Origin: Ascidia mentula
Lineage: Eukaryota > Chordata > Ascidiacea > Phlebobranchia > Ascidiidae
Assembly (NCBI GenBank): GCA_947561715.1
Contig: OX387200.1
Location: 14,386,501-14,450,500 of the forward strand
Direction: 5' to 3'
Length of the DNA: 64,000 nt
Shown: positions 57,701 through 64,000 of the stretch, piece after piece
Layout of the letters: every line of letters begins with the position of its first letter
How positions within the stretch are numbered: position 1 is the stretch's first letter
Made by a program: the position numbers and the translations under genes
Notes under the pieces: generated by a model
The model's database searches: none
What the model was told of the DNA's origin: nothing
The model's input: only the letters and a program-made list of their open reading frames with translations

Positions 57701-59890
57701 AACAGTCCCTTTCTCATTCGTTTCAACAAATGAGTGTTCGAGGACGAGTTCTACTACTTCTACATGATTCTCCTTTGGATTGGTTGGGGTTTCGGTGGGT
57801 GACGGTGTCTCACTAACATCGGGAAGGGGTATGTGAGGAATATTGTCAACAGTTAATCGCCTTATTTTGGAGTGTCGAATTTTTTTGAAGTTGACCTTCA
57901 TGCGATGCCTTCTGTAGGCTTCTTGAATAACACGCGCAGCATTTTCAGCTTTTGAACCTCCTCCGTAAAGTTTCTAAAAAGTTTGCACAATTTTTATTTA
58001 ATCCTTTGTTGGTTGTCAGGAAATCACTTACTCTTATAACTTCAATTTGCTTGTCCTGAAGGTCAGAACTTAATTCATAATTCATGTGATTTTGTCGCAG
58101 ATCTTGTTCCTCCAAGTGCTTTCTCTGAAAACTAGAAGATCGATTCACCCCTGCATCCTTTTCCTCATCTGCGATTTCAACATAACATTGCAATAGATCA
58201 ATTTCATATTAATTTTTTTTACATATTTTTTTGTACACATCTTTTACATTGTGCATGTAAATTTACAGTAAAAGTTGACACAACATGCAGTGCAACAAAA
58301 TACAAACCACCTGCATCATTGGAATAAGAAGATAAGCTACGATTGTGTCCTAGTTTCTTCGATCTGCCAGAAGATGTGCGACGCCTGTGATTCTTTTTAC
58401 TTGACGCTTGTTCCACACTAAAACAAAAACATTTTTTTTAGGGTGAAGCTATAGTTCTACATTGTTAATTATAATATATATGATACACTTTTTGTAATTA
58501 TATTATCTTATAGACACATGTGGTAACTAACACAAATCTGCAATTAACCTGATATACCTTTTTAATACACATTCTTGAAAATCAATCAACAACTTAGAAA
58601 TTGCATCCATTTGTAAGATTAGGTCCAAACCAATAAGTTAGGTTTTAAAAAACTTAAAAGTTGTGTTTTTATTACATGGAGTGTTAATAACACAAATGAT
58701 AAAAATGTAAAACTTAAAATATGTATACTGTGGATTGAGCGCAAAATAGCACCACAACGGTTAGCTGAATTATAATACACACACCAATTTAAATCAAAAA
58801 ACAAACAAATCATGTACTCATATCACAATCATGCAGTTCAGGTAAAAAGTCCATCTACCTCATGTTCTACAAAATGTGGTTGCTTGTTTACAGGAGTAAC
58901 TATGCTATTCCACTACACACAGAACACACTTAGCAATCAGCATTGTTTTAACAAACACAAATGGACAAATGTCACAATTCAACCATTTGTGTTGCATTTT
59001 CTAAATACAATGATGTTGCACTCAGTAAGAAAAACAGACAACCGAAGATGCAGCAAACTAGTGGAAAAGGAAGTGATGTCATTTCCACATTGCAGGTTAT
59101 TTTCACCAATGAATGAAGACACTTGTAAGCATGATGCACATTTCACATTCAAAGTATCAATATACATTTTTGCACATGCCACAATCACCATCAATACTGT
59201 TGGTGCCCATAATTTCTAATAGTGTGACAAGTATCAAAAGTACATAACTTTCCTCATTTACAACACATCACATCAGTCATATTTCAGGTAACATACAGAT
59301 TACACTATCAGCTATTCAGGAACAGTAATAAAAAAGACAAAACCTAACCCTTTTGGAAATCCAATAAGTAAAATTAACCAAACAGTTTAATACAATTCTG
59401 CACAAAGAACGTTTGAAAAAAACTGTAAATACATTAACTGCTTACAAAGGTCTTGTACATGCCTCCTACAAACTGCCTCTTACCTAAACAAAAGGCTTTA
59501 CCAGACAATCTAGCAACACTACGCACAAGCACACTTCCTAATTACAATGACGAGAAAACACCGGATGAGTATTAACCTTAACAATAAAGGCTGCTGGCAA
59601 CATTAATATCCCATATCCCATAACGGAAAACATAGAACCCAGTGAATCAATAAATTAGCAGACCATTCTTTACCAAAATTGATGTAATCACAGAACAATA
59701 AGTACACTTACATGTTAAGTTTTTCAAGTTGTTGAACTTTTTCCTGAAGGGCATCACGTGTTTTTGTTAAATTTTCCACTTCTGACAGTAGTGTCTTAAT
59801 ACGGAGGTTCTGGCCAGCGATGGTGGATTCTTGTTCCTCAATAACAACTTTCAGTTGGCCAAGTAAATCCTGTGCTCTTTGGTTGTTCAT
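48772..59890 (-). CDS. IQSEC: IQ motif and Sec7 domain Arf exchange factor (BRAG family)
   Basis: Fifteen exons, first 59712-59890 and last 48772-49100, all in phase, encode 922 residues. Order: N-terminal coiled coil (1-60, [18 protein letters not shown]); an IQ motif near 157 ([12 protein letters not shown]); a Ser/Pro-rich linker; a Sec7 domain about 440-640 with [15 protein letters not shown] (conserved E495), [12 protein letters not shown] and LNTDLHSPN; then a PH domain about 641-777 ([33 protein letters not shown]). The C-terminal tail has [17 protein letters not shown], a seven-Asn run (841-847), and ends SEYL. The family activates Arf6 at the plasma membrane and in vertebrates acts at synapses, with calmodulin binding the IQ motif. 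There is one copy here, so IQSEC1, 2 and 3 cannot be told apart. Confidence 0.95.
48996..49036 (-). repeat. Coding trinucleotide repeat (poly-Asn)
   Basis: A run of AAT/AAC codons in the last IQSEC exon, giving seven Asn in a row, flanked by Ser. Likely length-variable. Confidence 0.7.
52661..52738. repeat. 78-bp foldback with 21-bp arms
   Basis: AATACAAAGAAAATAGCCAA (plus T) at 52661-52681 is mirrored by its reverse complement at 52718-52738, with one mismatch. The loop contains GAAACGTC (minus strand) next to a small hairpin AGTT-GAG-AACT, resembling the right half of the hammerhead-like cores. In the large IQSEC intron between exons 12 and 13. Confidence 0.8.
56497..56561. repeat. Perfect 22-bp hairpin in an IQSEC intron
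   Basis: Arms 56497-56518 (AGAGACTGGCCCATATTGCT, then AT) and 56540-56561 are exact reverse complements around a 21-nt loop. The intron lies between the exons at 56857-57087 and 56266-56442. The arm length is microRNA-like, but a perfect stem without bulges fits a young foldback element at least as well. Confidence 0.8.
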
Positions 59891-61752
59891 TTTTAAATAA
59901 TGTGTTTTTTTCTATTAAGAGATTCCTTCTTGCACCAGGATACTTCCTTACACTGATAGGCTTTGTACACAAGTTGTAATGATAGGACATGTCAGGTTCA
60001 TGTCACACTACGACAACTTGGCACTACGTCTGACAAGGGTTGTAAACATTATACTAATATCATCATCTTCCTTCTGCAAAACATGATAGATATAGATAGG
60101 TACATGTATCTATAGATACTACATCAGAAATGCATAGGTGGATAGGCAGTCTAAATTAGTTCCAATGACTTGACATGTCAACAAGAATCCTGTGAGCAAT
60201 TACAACCCACACAACAACAAACATCAGTTGACAAACAAGGAGTTTATGGTATCTTTGATTGCCAGTCACCACTGATTGTTCACTGGTCCTTACTGGCAAT
60301 TATGGCAGTATTGTGTGGTACAGCACTGGAGACTGTCTGTCATTTTGTCATTACAATAATAAACACACAAAGCCACAAACAAAGTTAGAAGCTCCGTAAA
60401 AGACATATTATGTTGGTTGACTTTACACCAACCTTCAGGTAGGCCAGATTGAAAAGTTCATATTTTGCCCTTTTTTCGACATTATGTTAATTGTGCACTT
60501 GTTTGCGGACAAACTGATGTTTTTGCATTAGCTGATTGTTTTTGCACAAATATGCTGATACAATTGCAAAATTCAACTTTCACTCTGCACATGTTATTCT
60601 TTTAAAACAGACAAGGAGGTTGATTTGTTGAAGGAAGTGAATGATATACTTTGTAATACTAATCAAATTATTCAACAGTACCATTCAAACTTAACATTTA
60701 AATGTAACATGATAATTTGCATTTAATAAGGCATAGTTATGCAGCCTCATAATAATTCTATCAAGATTTAAATAAATTATGATGAAGCAAATTATTTGTT
60801 AAGAACAAAAATATCTGCATATCGTATGCATTTCAATTGTTAACACAAATTTCATTTTACGACAGAGAAGTAATTTTGTTTTGCCAAAAAGAAACATAAA
60901 CCAGACCATCAGATCATTTTTTACATGCATCCTGCCTTTTTGTGCAACATATAAGGTTAAAGTATATTCTTCCACTGAGTTAAACTACGTGCTCTGCATA
61001 AAATTACTGATTTTATCCAAAAAAATAACAATTGTTCCAAAAAAGCACATGGAAAACAAAAACATGAAAATGCACAAAAAAATAAATACACACAAGCCAC
61101 AATTATACAACATGATGTCAGAAACAAACCTTACAAAGCTTTTAAAGTTTCACACATTGATTTCTAAATAGTAGGTATACTTTAACTCAAACATCACTTA
61201 CCCAACACCAACACCACGAATAAACATAAAATCCATCCAATACATAACAACACAAACTACCAATTTTTGTAAGATTTTTCAAGAAGCTAAAAAAATCTTT
61301 CTTAAATAATATATTAAAATTGCCATTTTAACATCAACTAACGTACAACCTTCTTCGTTTGTCAAGAATACTTGCAGGTGCGTGATACACTTCTTCGCAG
61401 AAAGCGCTTTGCTCCTGTTTTGCTTATGACGCTTTGTCGCCCCCTATGCAACGTTTGCATTTTGCCACAACAAAAAGACAAAAATCAAACACAAAAATCG
61501 TTTGTACCATCATGGTACAACATCGCAGCAAAACCGCAATCTTCTAAAAAACACAATACAAAATTGTGGCTAAAAAGTTAATCTGGGCAACGGGACAACA
61601 ATATTTCGTCGTCTCTTGGCATTAAACGTACTACCATTTTCGTGCAAAACTTGTGCGCACTGAGTTCATAAGTTTGTTGGCACGCGCTGCTTCATTGTGA
61701 TGGCGGTAAGCATATAGAAAAGAAAACAAACGAACAAACACCAAAAGCTGGT
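59891..61752. other. Divergent region between IQSEC and TAF6L
   Basis: Both genes start away from this 1.9-kb stretch, so it should hold both promoters. It is AT-rich, with the most balanced base composition near 61560-61740 just before TAF6L. No gene or clear core element seen. Confidence 0.35.
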
Positions 61753-63363
61753 ATGTCTGCAAGTAGTCAAACAGAGGATCGTAAGTTTGCCGTATTTTCT
61801 CCATTGTCTATTCAAACTCATGCGGAAGCTGTGGGGATCTCGGATGTTTCAGAGAATATATTGTACGCGTTAGCCGAGGATGTTAGTTACCGTGTGCGTG
61901 AAATAATATCAAAAAGCACTCAGTTTATGAGCCAAGCCAGAAGAACGCGACTAAAATCATCTGATGTTGATAAGGCCCTCTATTGGAGTGATGTGCCACC
62001 AGTCATTGGAGCTCCAGGGACATTGGACTTTGTGCAAATTGGTGATGTTGCATGCCAACCTGACACAGTGCTTAACCTTAAAGATGTGGTTGCAAGTGCA
62101 ATTCCAATATTTAACTCAAATCCCATAAAACTGACTAGTAAGTGGCTTGTTTCAAGCGACTTACAATCTCCACAGACCCACCCTGATGCAGGTTAGTTGT
62201 AAAATGGTACATGATAGTAGGCCAACTTAAAGGTATCGTTTTCTGTTTTAGGATCTGCAATGGATTCTCCGGAACCAGGACTGGTTTCAAATGCCTACAC
62301 TGAATATTATACTGCAATGGTGGAGTGTATTTTAGGTGACAACAAAGAAACATTGGTTCACTTGATTGACGACCTAAAAAGTAACACCAAAATTGCTCAA
62401 TGTTTGCCTTACATGGTAAACTTTTTGTCTGCAACCAACCTAGTGAGCCATGACCTTGGAAAACTGTCATGGATGCTATATGTCATCAATGCACTTTTTA
62501 GTAATCCTGCCATATCTCTTGACAACTATTTGATGCCATTGGTAAAGTCTGTTATGTATTGTGTGCTGGAGCCATTGGCAGCATCCATTAGTCCTTTAAA
62601 TGATCACTGGATACTTCGGGATTATGGTGCACGATTACTAGCAAAGATTGTTTACAGCTACCCGAATAGCACTGCTGTATTACTTGATCATCTTCAAAAC
62701 TGCATCAAGCTAATTTTGACAGATCCTACAAGACCTCTGTGCTCGCACTATGGTGCTGTAGTTACCTCTAGAGCATTAGGCTTTAATACAGTAACAAAAC
62801 TTATTTTTCCAAATATATCAGAGTACATTTCTGATGTCCTGGGGCCATTTATAAATGACCTTTCAATCACAAATGTCCATCTCAAAGAGGATTCCCATAA
62901 GGTGTTTGGGGCGATCAAGGGTTGTGTGGAGCAATATTTCTTCAATCCCAAATTGGACATGTCACAGTTTTTTGGTGTTATAGAGTTGTTTGCAGACTCC
63001 ATTACATCTTATGTGCATATGCCTAACCCTAAAGAAAATGATAAGCACCAGGCAAGAAGTTCAAATGTTCCTTCACAGTTCATGTTTCAATACAAGTTGT
63101 GTGTGGACTCCCCACAAGCTCCACCACCAAGGGACACCAAGTCTGAAAAAGAATTATTTGAAACCAAACAACTTATTTCCATGAAAGATATATTTATTCA
63201 GTTCGGAAGGCAACGGCCTGTGAAACGTAGACACTTGGAGTATAATCCCAGCCGCAACATTACTGTACCTCCTTCTTCATACCCATCATGGTATTTCGGC
63301 CTTTCAAAGATGCATGCAAGTCGCTCATTACACTATTGTGATACCACACATTGGTGCTTATGA
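61753..63363 (+). CDS. TAF6L: TAF6-like subunit of SAGA/PCAF-type complexes
   Basis: Two exons, 61753-62191 and 62252-63363, with a 60-bp intron, encode 516 residues. The N-terminus is a histone fold (about 10-75; SENILYALAEDVSYRVREI then SSDVDKALYW). The second half is the TAF6-type HEAT domain, with SVMYCVLEPLAASISPLNDHW, which resembles TAF6L (VLEPLAAS-NPLNDHW) rather than TAF6 at the same place. TAF6L pairs with TAF9 in SAGA-like histone acetyltransferase complexes in the nucleus. The protein is shorter than the human 622 residues, the difference being in the tail. The start ATG begins a family-like N-terminus. Confidence 0.93.
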
Positions 63364-64000
63364 CATTGCTGCTTTTATACAATAAATATAACAAAATACC
63401 ATCAGGCTTGTTGAGTTGGATAAATTAAACTATTTGCCACAGAGTTTCTACAACATATAAACCTCAAGAGGGAGTTTCGTTGTTACCCCTTCACTTCACA
63501 AAGTAATAGCTGCCATAGTGATTTAGGTGATGTTAGGTACTGATATTCTATCTTTTGATACATTCCCTTACTTCTCAAAATTGCTGTCGATTTTGGTTGC
63601 AACTATGATAATTTATGAGCAACAACTCCATTCTGGTGACACTACAGTCAAGTTTTCGCATTTTGAACAAGAATGGTTCATTTTATTGTGTTATTTGACT
63701 TGTTCGGAGAAATAAATGTAAGAAACGATTTGCAGTAATCCATACACAAAACGTTGGCAAAATAGCTTACAACAGCATAAAAAAGTGTTGTCCCCATAAA
63801 ACAGTACACCTGGGCCGAGAAAACAATGATCAATTACGAGCCATAACAATAAAAATCAACAATAGTAAAAACCTACTTATTTCCCACCGGAGGCCGTGAC
63901 GTATCCAATGCTGCATAGCAACGCATTTTTTGCTTTCACGACTCGTTGAGGAATATAAGCGCGCAGGGAAACAACAAAATCAGATAAAGTGTATGTAACA
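63364..64000 (+). promoter_or_regulatory. Possible promoter of a downstream gene
   Basis: After the TAF6L end no coding frame is supported. Near 63896-63960 the composition becomes more balanced and a cluster appears: TGACGTA (CRE-like), CCAATG (CCAAT box) and GCATAGCAACG (like an RFX half-site), followed by AATATAAGCGCGC. This looks like a plus-strand promoter whose gene starts outside the window. Confidence 0.35.
63381..63386 (+). terminator. TAF6L polyadenylation signal
   Basis: AATAAA 18 bp after the TAF6L stop codon, in the sense orientation. This implies a very short 3' untranslated region. Confidence 0.7.

Noticed and set aside
58812..59219. A 135-codon plus-strand frame in IQSEC intron 1
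   Set aside because: Low-complexity residue mix, no splice signals and no motif.
61690..61752. An upstream ATGGCG followed by GTAAGC, possibly a TAF6L leader exon
   Set aside because: The implied intron would be only about 45 bp and joining would break the TAF6L frame; the ATG at 61753 gives the expected start.

Overview
This is a window of eukaryotic nuclear DNA: AT-rich, gene-dense, with many short GT-AG introns and clear animal orthologues on both strands. The gene set (IQSEC, TAF6L, CFAP54, LAS1L, RABIF, NDUFS2), the compact spacing, and a membrane protein carrying several complement-type Sushi modules suggest an invertebrate chordate. A tunicate such as Ciona is my best guess, but this is inferred from gene content and compactness, not from a species marker.

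Layout from left to right. (1) 1-934: the decayed 3' end of a Ty3/Gypsy-type LTR retrotransposon. (2) 2414-8179 (+): a 17-exon gene whose conceptual product is an N-terminal RIPK-like kinase, a linker, one transmembrane helix and four Sushi/CCP modules, an architecture I do not recognise from any described family. (3) 9055-14014 (-): LAS1L and NDUFS2 lie head-to-tail, 137 bp apart. (4) 14909-22271 (+): RABIF/MSS4 followed closely by a USP4/15/32-like ubiquitin protease with a RING-like zinc module inserted in its catalytic region. (5) 22884-23165 (-): a small two-exon gene of unknown identity. (6) 24682-45873 (-): CFAP54, a giant gene for the ciliary central apparatus. (7) 48772-59890 (-): an IQSEC/BRAG Arf exchange factor. 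(8) 61753-63363 (+): TAF6L. (9) 63364-64000: a probable promoter of the next gene.

The neighbouring genes do not form one pathway. They mix housekeeping roles (complex I, pre-rRNA processing, SAGA-type transcription, Rab and Arf regulation) with cilia. The close same-strand pairs LAS1L-NDUFS2 and RABIF-USP may be tunicate-style operons. Non-coding DNA holds a small hAT-like element, several strong foldbacks, and a dispersed motif resembling a hammerhead-ribozyme core (CTGAxGA, stem, GAAAC) found in at least four places.

Exon boundaries for every gene except CFAP54 were worked out by hand from splice signals and reading phase, and all phases close. Orthologue names rest on remembered family motifs, not on a database search.
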